Shown: piece after piece, positions 6,142 through 6,412 of the stretch
Numbering within the stretch: position 1 is the first letter of the stretch
How the letters are laid out: each line of letters starts with the position of its first letter
Source: Candidatus Levyibacteriota bacterium
GTDB lineage: Bacteria; Patescibacteria; Microgenomatia; Levybacterales; UBA12049
NCBI GenBank assembly: GCA_003173915.1
Contig: PPGL01000045.1
Coordinates: forward strand, 1 to 6,412
DNA length: 6,412 bases
Reading direction: 5' to 3'
Notes under the pieces: model-generated
Told to the model about the DNA's origin: nothing
Databases searched by the model: none
The model's input: the letters and a program-made list of their open reading frames with translations, nothing else
Program-made: the position numbers and the translations under genes

Positions 6142-6412
6142 TTATTTACATGTGAGTGCTGAGGTATAGGTTTTATCGGTCGAGGTCGTGCCAACACCAA
6201 TGCTACCGGTAATATTTGTTCCTGTTATTGTTGCACTGCTATTTGCATAGTTGGTACACCCATTTGACACAGACATAGTCTTATTTACTCCATTATCTGT
6301 ATAATACAGGGTATATTGACAGTAATTACAGTTTGCTCCATTCCATCCGACATTCACTTTTGTTACTTTCCCGCTACTATCTACAGTTGGAGACGCATGG
6401 ACTGACACTGGC
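6142..6412 (-). CDS. C-terminal part of a putative secreted or cell-surface protein, 5' end outside window
   Basis: The frame is open to the right edge. The visible 90 complete codons end at TAA (6144-6142). A GTG at 6408 is not convincing as a start: the frame continues upstream, and there is no signal peptide or ribosome site. The sequence is rich in T, S, N and G and poor in K, R and E. It has alternating polar and hydrophobic stretches suggesting beta strands (KVNVGWNG, YTLYYTDNG, ATITGTNITGSIGV) and four cysteines, including CNYC and a last CK pair. This composition is typical of exported immunoglobulin-like or fibronectin-like adhesin ends, with possible disulphides. I do not recognise a family. 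It converges on the tRNA gene, 58 bp away. Confidence 0.7.
   Translation of the reverse strand, partial: PVSVHASPTVDSSGKVTKVNVGWNGANCNYCQYTLYYTDNGVNKTMSVSNGCTNYANSSATITGTNITGSIGVGTTSTDKTYTSALTCK

Noticed and set aside
6406..6408. GTG as the true start of the right-edge surface protein
   Set aside because: The frame stays open to the window edge and no signal peptide follows, so the gene most likely begins outside.
1..6412. TGA recoded as glycine, as in some Patescibacteria (Gracilibacteria, SR1)
   Set aside because: No TGA stop is used here, but the genes also contain no in-frame TGA and end at normal family C-termini, so the standard code suffices.

Overview
The window is AT-rich bacterial DNA with short intergenic gaps and mostly single-gene or two-gene units. 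A degenerate Lgt-like membrane protein, mRNAs with almost no 5' leader, a threonine/serine/asparagine-rich surface protein and a soluble M1 aminopeptidase together suggest a Candidate Phyla Radiation (Patescibacteria, Parcubacteria-like) genome. This is an inference, because no rRNA or phylogenetic marker beyond EF-P is present. All five visible stop codons are TAA or TAG, and the genes read through at full length in the standard bacterial code.

Layout, from high to low coordinates because almost everything is on the minus strand. The left-running C-terminal part of a secreted or surface protein (6412-6142) faces a plus-strand tRNA-Leu(CAA) (5999-6083). A divergent promoter region (about 5929-5976) serves the tRNA rightwards and an M1-family zinc aminopeptidase leftwards (5922-3376). 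Elongation factor P (3263-2709) follows with its own extended -10 promoter. Next is a two-gene unit made of an MFS exporter-like protein (2588-1326) and an Lgt-fold membrane protein (1322-621), 3 bp apart. The last gene is a RluA-family pseudouridine synthase (530-1) that runs off the left edge.

The genes do not form one pathway. EF-P, tRNA-Leu and the pseudouridine synthase serve translation, the aminopeptidase recycles peptides, and the MFS/Lgt-like pair acts at the membrane.

The least ordinary content lies between the genes. Two copies of a roughly 60-bp palindromic element built from seven-base units (541-600 and 3319-3376) sit directly after gene ends, and a looser eight-base version occupies a third gap (2635-2687). 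The copies fold best as RNA in the sense of the flanking genes, through G-U pairs. Other points worth following are a leaderless EF-P mRNA that implies a corrected start, an EF-P loop with arginine at the usually modified position, an Lgt homologue without its catalytic residues, and overlapping divergent promoters at the tRNA.
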